From the NCBI RefSeq assembly GCF_022206305.1, contig NZ_JAKOIW010000018.1:41732-105731 (forward strand): a stretch of DNA of 64,000 nt, in the 5' to 3' direction. The position numbers were made by a program, and so were the translations under genes. Each line of letters begins with the position of its first letter. Positions within the stretch are counted from its first letter, which is position 1. Positions 1-7,700 of the stretch are shown here, in pieces. Below the pieces are notes generated by a model. It was not told the origin of the DNA, did not search any database, and saw nothing but the letters and a program-made list of their open reading frames with translations. This DNA is from Gordonia sp. 'Campus'. Its GTDB lineage: Bacteria; Actinomycetota; Actinomycetes; Mycobacteriales; Mycobacteriaceae.

Positions 1-512
1 CCGTAGCCGATGTCGCGGTCCTCGCCGATGATGTTCGTGAAGGTGTGGTGAAGGTAGTTGTGGCTGTGCTTCCACTGTTCGGCCGGACACACGGTGTCCC
101 ACTCGAACTCTCGCGAGTTGTAGGTGTCCTCACGCATCCAGTCGTACTGGCCGTGCATGACATTGTGGCCGATCTCCATGTTGTCGAGGATCTTCGACAC
201 CGACAGGGCGCCGACGGCGGCGATCCATGCGGGCGGGAAGAACCCGAGGTACATGAGAGCCCGGCCCCCGATCTCGAATCCACGCTGGGCGCGGATGACC
301 TTGTACAGGTAGTCGCGGTCCTTCTGTCCCAGATCGGCGACGATCCGGCTGCGCAGCTCGTCGAGATCGCGGCCGAGGGCCTCGACCTGTTCGTAGGACA
401 GGACAACGGTGTTGGCGTCGCGCCGGGGCGGTGTGTCGAGCGACTCGAGACGCGGTGCGGGCAGGTTGTCGGCGACGGTCGGGTCGATGTCGCGGCTGAT
501 GTCGATGGTCAT
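1..512 (-). CDS. Acyl-CoA/fatty acid desaturase, DesA3-like (C-terminus outside window)
   Basis: Membrane di-iron desaturase that would introduce a double bond into acyl-CoA. Reading the minus strand gives about 170 N-terminal residues; the rest lies beyond base 1. Two of the family's histidine boxes are visible: GHNVMH near residue 116 and HSHNYLHH near residue 150. The ATG at 510-512 is preceded by AGGAGG at 8-base spacing. It follows the ferredoxin reductase gene on the same strand by 61 bases. This order matches the mycobacterial DesA3/Rv3230c pair, in which the reductase feeds electrons to the desaturase. The pairing is family knowledge; the histidine boxes are seen directly. Confidence 0.9.
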   Translation of the reverse strand, partial: MTIDISRDIDPTVADNLPAPRLESLDTPPRRDANTVVLSYEQVEALGRDLDELRSRIVADLGQKDRDYLYKVIRAQRGFEIGGRALMYLGFFPPAWIAAVGALSVSKILDNMEIGHNVMHGQYDWMREDTYNSREFEWDTVCPAEQWKHSHNYLHHTFTNIIGEDRDIGY

Positions 513-573
513 CGGTGTGCCTCCTTGAGGAGAGGAGATGAGGGGAATGAATGGATTGGGGCGAGGCAGCGTG

Positions 574-1695
574 TCAGATCTCGACGTCGACCGAGCCGAC
601 GGGAGCGCTGATGCACAGCTGGATCTGGGTGTCGGACTCGTCGTCGATCTCGCCGGTGAGGACGTTGCGGGTGCAGCCGGACTTCTTCGTCGCGACGCAG
701 GAGAAGCAGATCCCCATCCGGCACCCGGACTCGGGTGAGAGGCCTGCGGCCTCGGCCTGGTCGAGGATCGGCCGTCCGTCGTTGGTCGCCGACGTGTCGG
801 ACCGCGAGAAGGTGATCTCGCCGTCGACCGAGTCGGGGTCCACCGCCGGAGCTGCCAGCGTGAACGCCTCGCTGTGCAGCGGCTGGGAGATGCCGATCTC
901 CTCGTGGGCGGCAGCGACAGCATCCATCAGGGCTGTGGGGCCGCAGACGAACACGTCGGCGTCGGTCAGGCCCGGGATGTCGTCGAGGTGGGCGGCGGTG
1001 AAGTGTCCGTCACCGTCCTCGCGCGTGTGGTGCATGCGCAACTCGACGTTCGGGTGGGCGGCTGCGAGCTCCGCCAGTTCGTCGCGGTAGGCGACGTCGG
1101 ACGGGGTGCGTGCATAGTGCACGAATGTGAGCGGACCACCGTACGATCGGGCGACGAGTGTTCTTGCCATTGAGAGTACAGGTGTAATCCCACTGCCACC
1201 GCTGACGAACACGGCCGAGGTCGGGTCGGTGTCCGGCAGGACGAACTCGCCTTCGGCGTTGGACAGGCCGACGACGTCGCCGACGCGTGCATGCTCGCGC
1301 AGGTGCGTGGAGACCAGGCCGTCGTCGTGGGCGGTGACGGTCAACTCGATGTCTCCGTCGGGTCCCGCGGCGGCATTGGCCGGCGAGAAGCAGCGGGTGT
1401 GGCGGACGCCGTCGACAACTACCTTGAGCTGGACAAACTGTCCTGCCTCGTGCCCGCGCCACTGGCGGGTCGGGCGAATGGTGAGGCGCACGGTGCGCGA
1501 GGTGGGGTGGTCGACCCGGACGATCTCACCGCGCAGGTCTCGCCAGGTCATCATGGGATCGACCAGCTCGAGGTAGCGGTCGACCGGATGCGGCGACAGC
1601 GCCGCCTCGACGATCGACCCGACCAGGCGGCTCCACCGACCGGGGGTGGCGCCGTCCGTGCGGCGGGTCGGATTCTGGGGCATGCGGATGCTCAT
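574..1695 (-). CDS. Ferredoxin reductase with C-terminal 2Fe-2S domain, partner of the desaturase
   Basis: A 373-residue flavodoxin-reductase-type oxidoreductase. The N-terminal half has the FAD-binding barrel (motif RCFSPAN near residue 121) and an NAD(P)-binding region with GGSGITPVLSMA near 165. The last 80 residues form a plant-type ferredoxin domain with cysteines spaced C-x4-C-x2-C (CRMGICFSC) and a fourth Cys in QLCISAP. Length and domain order match Rv3230c, which passes NADPH electrons to DesA3. It is the first gene of the pair and lies opposite the TetR gene, so the shared intergenic region probably controls both. Confidence 0.92.
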   Translation of the reverse strand: MSIRMPQNPTRRTDGATPGRWSRLVGSIVEAALSPHPVDRYLELVDPMMTWRDLRGEIVRVDHPTSRTVRLTIRPTRQWRGHEAGQFVQLKVVVDGVRHTRCFSPANAAAGPDGDIELTVTAHDDGLVSTHLREHARVGDVVGLSNAEGEFVLPDTDPTSAVFVSGGSGITPVLSMARTLVARSYGGPLTFVHYARTPSDVAYRDELAELAAAHPNVELRMHHTREDGDGHFTAAHLDDIPGLTDADVFVCGPTALMDAVAAAHEEIGISQPLHSEAFTLAAPAVDPDSVDGEITFSRSDTSATNDGRPILDQAEAAGLSPESGCRMGICFSCVATKKSGCTRNVLTGEIDDESDTQIQLCISAPVGSVDVEI

Positions 1696-1721
1696 GGGCT
1701 GGGCTCCGTTCCGGATATTTC

Positions 1722-1739
1722 GGTGTACATGTGTACACC
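1722..1739. promoter_or_regulatory. Palindromic operator between reductase and TetR genes
   Basis: Perfect inverted repeat GGTGTACA-TG-TGTACACC (8-bp arms, 2-base spacer), 26 bases upstream of the reductase start and about 115 bases from the divergent TetR start. Size and symmetry suit a TetR dimer. A weaker repeat, GTGAC-4-GTCAC, lies at 1787-1800. Assigning it to the adjacent TetR protein is inference. Confidence 0.65.
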
Positions 1740-1854
1740 CGATAGTGTGACACGGGTCGGCAGGTGAGAGTCAAGGATTCGCTGATGTGACGGCTGTCAC
1801 CACCGCCGACGGGTCCTGGGATTCGCGACCGCGTGCGGCGCTTAGACTCGGCAT

Positions 1855-2517
1855 GTGACACGCACCCGAGAGTCGAGCCAGCGCGACGCTCAGACGCGTG
1901 CCGATCGGAAGAACCAGACGCGGCAGGCTCTCCTGGACACGACGCGGTCGCTGGTGGGTGAGCGCAGCTTCGGCAGCATCAGCCTGCGCGAGGTGGCTCG
2001 GGGTGCCGGGATCGTGCCGACGGCGTTCTACCGCCATTTCGCCTCGATGGAGGACCTCGGCGTCACCGTGGTCGAGGATTCGATGCGGGTGCTGCGCCGT
2101 GCCCTACGTGACGGTCGGCGAGACCTGGCGGCCCGTGAGGCGATGCCCACGGCCAAGAACTCGCTCGCCATTCTGTTGCGGCATGTGCGGGAGAACGAGT
2201 CGCAGTTCCGCTTCCTCGTCCGCGAGCAGCACGGCGGTATCGCGGAGATCCGTCGTGCCATCGACACCGAACTCCGCCTGTTCTCGAAAGAACTCGCGAT
2301 CGACCTGGCGCGGTTGCCCGATCTCGCACGCTGGCAATCCGACGACCTCGAACTCGCGGCCGAACTGATCGTGACGATCATGCTGACCGCGGTGGCCGAC
2401 CTGCTCGACGGCGAGTACCGGGGGCGGGGTGCGGAGAAGGAGATCGTCGAGCGCACCGAACGTCGTCTCGTCATGGTCTTCCTCGGAATGGGGCAGTGGC
2501 GTCCGACCACGGACTGA
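1855..2517 (+). CDS. TetR-family regulator, likely controls the desaturase operon
   Basis: A 220-residue protein starting at GTG 1855. Residues about 20-65 form a TetR helix-turn-helix ending in the typical TAFYRHFASME segment; the rest is a helical ligand-binding domain without recognisable motifs. It is divergent from the reductase/desaturase genes with a perfect palindrome between them. DesT and MadR are TetR proteins that regulate desaturases in other bacteria, so sensing of acyl-CoA is a reasonable guess, but the ligand is not shown by sequence. Confidence 0.85.
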   Translation: MTRTRESSQRDAQTRADRKNQTRQALLDTTRSLVGERSFGSISLREVARGAGIVPTAFYRHFASMEDLGVTVVEDSMRVLRRALRDGRRDLAAREAMPTAKNSLAILLRHVRENESQFRFLVREQHGGIAEIRRAIDTELRLFSKELAIDLARLPDLARWQSDDLELAAELIVTIMLTAVADLLDGEYRGRGAEKEIVERTERRLVMVFLGMGQWRPTTD

Positions 2518-2691
2518 CCTGCGGCCGCCGGTCGTCGTAGCGTTCGCGGCCGGTGATTGTCGATTTGCCCTCAGCGCGATTTCAATGGTGGCCCGGGTTC
2601 GGACCCGTGCAGACACTGGGCGAGTACACCGCGCGGCTTCGTGGCGGTGTCGTGCCCGACTCCTGCCGACCGAGCGAAAGGTGCCCTCGCG

Positions 2692-3870
2692 GTGTCTCTG
2701 CATTTCCACTGGTTCCTGCCCACCTATGGCGACTCGCGCAACCTGATCGCGGGCGGGCACGGGAGTCAGATGACGGGGGACCGCCCGGCCGACCTGCGAT
2801 ACCTCAAGCAACTGGCCGGCGCTGCCGAGGCCAACGGTTTCGAGGCCGTGCTGACGCCAGCGGGCCTGTGGTGTGAGGACGCGTGGCTGACCACCGCGGC
2901 TCTCATCGACGCCACGGAGAGTCTCAAGTTCTTGGTGGCCTTCCGTCCCGGGCTCATCTCGCCGACCCTTGCCGCCCAGATGGCCGCAACGTTCCAATGG
3001 CATTCGCAGGGCCGGTTGCTCGTGAACGTCGTCACCGGCGGAGAGTCGAGCGAACAGCGCGCGTTCGGCGACTTCCTGGCGAAGAACGCCCGGTATGAGC
3101 GATGCGACGAGTATCTGGAGATCATCCGCCGGCTCTGGACAGAGGAGGAGCCCGTCGATGTGGTCGGGAAGTACCTGCGCGTAGAAGGCGCACAACTCGG
3201 CCGACGCCCCGACCCGACTCCCGAGATCTTCTTCGGGGGGTCGTCGCCTGCCGCCGGTGATGTCGCGGCCAAGCACGCCGACACCTACCTCACCTGGGGT
3301 GAGCGTCCGGATGCGGTCGCCGAGAAGATCGCCTGGGTGAACGGCCTGGCCGCCGCTCAGGGGCGAGAGCTGAAGCACGGCATCCGTTTCCACGTCATCG
3401 CCCGCGAGACGTCGGAGCAGGCATGGGCCGAGGCGGCGCGTCTGCTGGGGGCTCTCGACCCCGCCCAGGTGGCGACAGCGCAGCAGAACCTCGCACGCTC
3501 GGAGTCCGAGGGGCAGCGGCGCATGTCCGAACTACACGGCCGCGGTGCGGGTTTCGGAGGTCTCGACGATCCGCATTCCCTCGAGATCCATCCCGGGGTC
3601 TGGGCAGGCGTGGGACTCGTTCGCGGCGGCGCGGGCACCGCGCTCGTCGGCTCCTACGATGAGGTCGCCGCGCTCATCGCCGAATACGCGGCGCTGGGTC
3701 TCGACCACTTCATCCTCTCCGGGTATCCGCACCTCGAGGAGGCCTATCACTTCGGTGACGGAGTCCGGCCCGCCCTCGCACGACTCGGGCTGCTCGACCC
3801 GGAGTCGGCCGGCCCGTCCGAGGCCGTGCGCACCGCGTTCTTGCCGCGCCTGCAGGCCGCATCATCCTGA
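2692..3870 (+). CDS. FMNH2-dependent alkanesulfonate monooxygenase, SsuD/MsuD-like
   Basis: Bacterial-luciferase-like (LLM) flavin monooxygenase of about 392 residues. It opens with HFHWFLPTYGDSR and ends with the SGYPHLEEAYHFGD segment typical of SsuD, which cleaves C-S bonds of sulfonates using reduced FMN from a separate reductase. The open frame extends upstream to 2557, but that extra 45-residue stretch does not look like the family, so I take GTG 2692; its ribosome site is weak. It is followed by sfnG and an SfnB-like gene, giving a plausible route dimethylsulfone to methanesulfinate/sulfonate to sulfite. MsuD versus SsuD specificity cannot be decided here. Confidence 0.85.
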   Translation: MSLHFHWFLPTYGDSRNLIAGGHGSQMTGDRPADLRYLKQLAGAAEANGFEAVLTPAGLWCEDAWLTTAALIDATESLKFLVAFRPGLISPTLAAQMAATFQWHSQGRLLVNVVTGGESSEQRAFGDFLAKNARYERCDEYLEIIRRLWTEEEPVDVVGKYLRVEGAQLGRRPDPTPEIFFGGSSPAAGDVAAKHADTYLTWGERPDAVAEKIAWVNGLAAAQGRELKHGIRFHVIARETSEQAWAEAARLLGALDPAQVATAQQNLARSESEGQRRMSELHGRGAGFGGLDDPHSLEIHPGVWAGVGLVRGGAGTALVGSYDEVAALIAEYAALGLDHFILSGYPHLEEAYHFGDGVRPALARLGLLDPESAGPSEAVRTAFLPRLQAASS

Positions 3871-3922
3871 CCCGCAGTCTCTTTCACCCCCATCACGTCA
3901 CCGACACCTCGCGGAGGTAGCC

Positions 3923-5035
3923 ATGTCCACCGAGTCCATCGCGGACCAGATCAAGTTCGCCTACTGGGTGCCCAACGTCAGCGGCGGGCTGGTCACCAGC
4001 ACCATCGAGCAGCGCACCGGCTGGGACCACGAGTACAACGTCAAACTCGCACAGACCGCCGAGAACAACGGTTTCGAGTACGCGCTGTCGCAGGTGCGGT
4101 ACGAGGCGAGCTACGGAGCCGAATTCCAGCACGAGTCCACCAGTTTCAGTCTCGCCCTCCTGCTCGCCACCCAGCGGTTGAAGGTCATCGCCGCGGTGCA
4201 CCCGGGGTTGTGGCATCCGGCCGTCCTGGCGAAACTGGGGGCGACCGCGGATCATCTGTCCAACGGTCGGTTTGCCATCAACGTCGTGAGCGGCTGGTTC
4301 AAGGACGAGTTCACCCACCTCGGCGAGCCCTGGCTCGAGCACGACGAGCGGTACCGGCGCAGCGGCGAATTCCTCGAGGTGATCCGCAAGATCTGGACCG
4401 AGGACAACGTCGACTACCGGGGCGATTTCTACCGCATCCACGACTTCACGTTGAAGCCCAAGCCGCTGAACACCCCTGAGCGTCCGAACCCGGAACTGTT
4501 CCAGGGCGGTAACTCGTCGGCTGCCCGCAACAACGGGGGACGTCACGCGGACTGGTACTTCTCCAACGGCAAGGATTTCGACGGGGTCACCGAACAACTC
4601 GACGACCTCCGCGCCGTCGCACGTGCCCACGAGCGCGAGGTGAAGTTCGGACTCAACGGCTTCATCATCGCGCGCGACAGCGAGAAGGAAGCGCGCGACA
4701 CCTTGCGCGAGATCGTCGAAAAGGCCAATCGCCCTGCGGTGGAGGGCTTCCGGGACGCGGTCCAGCAGGCAGGCAACTCGACCGGTGACAAGAAGGGCAT
4801 GTGGGCCGACTCGTCCTTCGAGGACCTCGTCCAGTACAACGACGGCTTCCGTACCCAGCTGATCGGTACACCGGAACAGGTCGCCGAGCGCATCGTCGCC
4901 TACAAACGCCTGGGCGTCGACCTCATCCTCGGTGGCTTCCTGCACTTCCAGGAGGAGATCGAATACTTCGGGGCGAAGGTCCTGCCGCTCGTCCGCGAGA
5001 TCGAGGCCGCGCACACGCCCGCGGGGGTGGCGTGA
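3923..5035 (+). CDS. sfnG: FMNH2-dependent dimethylsulfone monooxygenase
   Basis: A 370-residue LLM monooxygenase. It is recognised as SfnG from its N-terminus (IKFAYWVPNVSGGLVTS), the NVVSGWFKDEF segment and GGFLHFQEEIEYFG near the C-terminus. SfnG oxidises dimethylsulfone to methanesulfinate plus formaldehyde. ATG 3923 has GGAGG at 3913-3917. The frame is open further upstream to 3545, but that part overlaps the previous gene and is its shadow. Its stop overlaps the next start by four bases, so the two are translationally coupled. Confidence 0.92.
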   Translation: MSTESIADQIKFAYWVPNVSGGLVTSTIEQRTGWDHEYNVKLAQTAENNGFEYALSQVRYEASYGAEFQHESTSFSLALLLATQRLKVIAAVHPGLWHPAVLAKLGATADHLSNGRFAINVVSGWFKDEFTHLGEPWLEHDERYRRSGEFLEVIRKIWTEDNVDYRGDFYRIHDFTLKPKPLNTPERPNPELFQGGNSSAARNNGGRHADWYFSNGKDFDGVTEQLDDLRAVARAHEREVKFGLNGFIIARDSEKEARDTLREIVEKANRPAVEGFRDAVQQAGNSTGDKKGMWADSSFEDLVQYNDGFRTQLIGTPEQVAERIVAYKRLGVDLILGGFLHFQEEIEYFGAKVLPLVREIEAAHTPAGVA

Positions 5036-6276
5036 CCGCAGTGGACCAGCCCCGGGCCGGTACCGCGGCGCGAATCGCGACCGACGCCGAGGCGCTGTCG
5101 GTGGCCCGCGAACTGGCCGCCGAGTTCGCGGTCGGCGCGGCCGAACGTGACCGCGAGCGGCGCCTGCCCCATGCCGAGATCGACCGGCTCTCGGAGTCGG
5201 GTCTGCTGGCGCTCACCGTGCCCGCACGATTCGGGGGTCTCGATGTGCGGCCGAGCGTGCTGGCCGAGGTGGTGTCGATCCTGGCAGCCGCGGACGCGAG
5301 CATCGCCCAGATCCCGCACAGTCACTTCGTCTACCTCAACCTCGTACGGCTCTCTGCGCGGGAGTCGTTGCAGGAGCGGATCTTCACCGAGGTGCTGGGC
5401 GGCGGGCGAGTCGCCAATGCCCAGTCCGAGCGCGGCGGCAAGACGGTCGCCGACATCTCCACCAGTCTGCGTCCCGCTGCCTCGGCCTCGCGGTTCGTTC
5501 TGGACGGAGAGAAGTTCTATTGCACGGGTTCGTTGTTCGCGGACACGCTGGCCGTGCTGGCCCGAGCGGAGTCGACCGACGGGCACTCACCCGCAGGCGA
5601 CTACGTGGCGTTCATCGCGGCCGATGCGCCCGGCGTGGAGATCGTCGACGACTGGGACGCCGTCGGCCAGCGCACGACGGGCTCGGGAACGGTTCGGTTC
5701 ACGGGGGTCGACGTCGGAATCGACGACCTTGTCGAGCGAGCGCCGGCCACCTCGGCGCCGACGGGATATGGGGCCTTCGCCCAGCTGCTGCACGTCGCGA
5801 TCGACGTCGGTATCGCCCGGGGAGCACTCCGCGAGGCGTCGGAGTTCGTCCGTACCAAGTCGCGGCCCTGGTTCGAGGCGGGCGTCGACCGTGCCGTCGA
5901 CGACCCGTTGGTGGTGCAGCGGTTCGGCGAGCTCGAGGTGGACGTCGCAACCGCGGAGGCGACACTCGCGGCGGCGGGCCGTCGGGTCGACGAGGTGACG
6001 GGCGGCGCTCACCCGACGGCGGCACGCAGCGCGGTCGCGGAGGCGTCGATCGCGGTGGCGACCGCCAAGGCCGTGGCGGATCGGGTGGCGACACCCGTGG
6101 CGTCGGCGCTGTTCGAGGTGAGCGGCACCCGCAGCGCCGCGGCGGGAACGGGATTGGACCGCTACTGGCGCGACGCACGGACCCACACCCTTCACGATCC
6201 GGTGCGATGGAAGTACCAGCACATCGGTCGTTGGGTGCTCCGCGGTGAGGAGCCGCCGCTGCACGGCGTCATCTAG
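5032..6276 (+). CDS. SfnB-family sulfur-acquisition flavoprotein (acyl-CoA dehydrogenase fold)
   Basis: A 414-residue protein of the acyl-CoA dehydrogenase superfamily, close to the SfnB/DszC-type group that works on organosulfur compounds. Visible are the IAQIPHSHF segment, GEKFYCTGS (flavin-binding region, near residue 160), and the C-terminal RDARTHTLHDPVRWK helix characteristic of this group. The GTG start overlaps the sfnG stop (GTGA), which supports one operon. Substrate is inferred from context; a true acyl-CoA dehydrogenase is unlikely because the expected catalytic Glu region is replaced. Confidence 0.85.
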   Translation: MTAVDQPRAGTAARIATDAEALSVARELAAEFAVGAAERDRERRLPHAEIDRLSESGLLALTVPARFGGLDVRPSVLAEVVSILAAADASIAQIPHSHFVYLNLVRLSARESLQERIFTEVLGGGRVANAQSERGGKTVADISTSLRPAASASRFVLDGEKFYCTGSLFADTLAVLARAESTDGHSPAGDYVAFIAADAPGVEIVDDWDAVGQRTTGSGTVRFTGVDVGIDDLVERAPATSAPTGYGAFAQLLHVAIDVGIARGALREASEFVRTKSRPWFEAGVDRAVDDPLVVQRFGELEVDVATAEATLAAAGRRVDEVTGGAHPTAARSAVAEASIAVATAKAVADRVATPVASALFEVSGTRSAAAGTGLDRYWRDARTHTLHDPVRWKYQHIGRWVLRGEEPPLHGVI

Positions 6277-6331
6277 TCGCGTGGCATCGCGTTGCGTTCA
6301 GGCCCGGTCTCCGGGCGAGATCACAACGCGA

Positions 6332-7525
6332 TCAGAGGTATCGGCCGACGTGCGCGAGTGCCTTCTTCGGGGTCTTCGCGTCGAACCCATCGCCGATGGC
6401 CCGGAGCTTCCATTCGCCGGCGTCGCGACTGATGACGGCCATCGCGACGGCGGTGAACGGCATTCCGCCCTGGAGGGTGAACCGCGCCAGCTCGGCGGAT
6501 GTGGTCTCGTCGACGAGTCGGCAGTAGGCGTTCTCGATCCGCTCGAAGGTGTGCCCGCGGTACGACGTGACGATGAACATCAGAGCGTCGATCCGTTCCG
6601 GGACCGATTGCAGCGCAACGCGGATGACCTCGTCGTCACCGGCTCCCTCGCCGGTGAGGTTGTCACCGGAATGCAGGATCGAACGGTCCTTGGAGTTCAG
6701 GTGGCCGTAGTAGACGGTCTCCACGCACTTGTCGCCGGAGAACATGAGCACCGACGCGTCGAGGTCGATCGAACCGCCGCGGCCGAAGCCGCCCCGCACC
6801 GGATCCCACCCGAGTCCCATGCGGATGTCGGTCAGATGGACGCCGCCCTCCTTGCGGAGCGTGACCTTCTGGCCCTTGGTCAGACTCACCGGCCGGTCCT
6901 TGCTCAGGCTGATCTCGGGAGCGCGTGGCGGGGCGGGCGGAGCAGGCGCCGGCGCGGGTGGTGTGGGTGCCGGTGGTGTGGGTGCAGGCGGGGTTGCCAC
7001 CGGTTCGGGTGCCGGGGCCGCGGGCTCGTCGTCGACGCTGACGCCGTGGTCCCGGACGAGATCGGCGAAGCCGCCCGCGTAACCCTGCCCGACCGCACGC
7101 ACCTTCCAGTCACCGTTTCGCCGGTAGACCTCCAGCGCGATGACCACCGACTCGGTCGCGAGTCCGGTGATGGCGTACTCGTACAGTTCTCGGCCCTGGG
7201 CGTCGGCGACCCGTGCCACCGGAGGGGCGAAGCGCCCGAAGGTCGACGACGCGTCGTCGAGTGTGATGACCGCGCGGACCGCGTCGACGTCTCCGGGGAT
7301 GCCCGCGGTGGAGATGTGCAGCCGAGCCGTGCCGCCGGGCACGGGCTGCAGCCGGACGCCGGGTCCGGTCGGCTGGTTGTAGAACACGAAGTCGTCGTCG
7401 CTGCGCACGACCCCGTGATCGGTGACCAGGAGCGCGGAGAGGTCGGCTGCGGTGGCGAGATCCACCGAGATCACGACGTCCGGGGTCGACAGCGGACCGT
7501 TCTGTCCCTTGCTCAGCGCAGGCAT
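6332..7525 (-). CDS. Tandem TerD-domain protein
   Basis: A 397-residue protein with two TerD domains: residues about 1-170, and about 215-397 with the diagnostic SLTKGQKVTL and GLGWDP segments. They are joined by a Pro/Ala-rich linker (about residues 175-210, DNA 6900-7020). TerD domains are calcium-binding modules of tellurium-resistance and stress systems. Domain 1 is more divergent than domain 2. No other ter gene (terB, terC, terZ) is nearby, so this is an isolated member. It is divergent from the kinase gene. Confidence 0.88.
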   Translation of the reverse strand: MPALSKGQNGPLSTPDVVISVDLATAADLSALLVTDHGVVRSDDDFVFYNQPTGPGVRLQPVPGGTARLHISTAGIPGDVDAVRAVITLDDASSTFGRFAPPVARVADAQGRELYEYAITGLATESVVIALEVYRRNGDWKVRAVGQGYAGGFADLVRDHGVSVDDEPAAPAPEPVATPPAPTPPAPTPPAPAPAPPAPPRAPEISLSKDRPVSLTKGQKVTLRKEGGVHLTDIRMGLGWDPVRGGFGRGGSIDLDASVLMFSGDKCVETVYYGHLNSKDRSILHSGDNLTGEGAGDDEVIRVALQSVPERIDALMFIVTSYRGHTFERIENAYCRLVDETTSAELARFTLQGGMPFTAVAMAVISRDAGEWKLRAIGDGFDAKTPKKALAHVGRYL

Positions 7526-7700
7526 GTCTGGAGTGGTTCCTCACGTGTTCGGGGTGCGCCGGACAAATCCGGCACCTTCGACCCACAGCGTAGTCACGCG
7601 CATGCAGTCGGGACGTCGGTCGAGCATCCGCCGACGGCGTTTCCAGATGCAATCGTCCGGTCGACAGACGGTGTCCGATTGTGCGCTTATGCTCCTGAAC

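Noticed and set aside
1787..1800. GTGAC/GTCAC inverted repeat as a main operator
   Set aside because: Arms are only five bases, which is expected by chance; the 18-bp palindrome at 1722-1739 is far stronger.
2104..3393. A 429-codon minus-strand frame
   Set aside because: Antisense to the TetR and SsuD-like genes, which carry recognisable domains.
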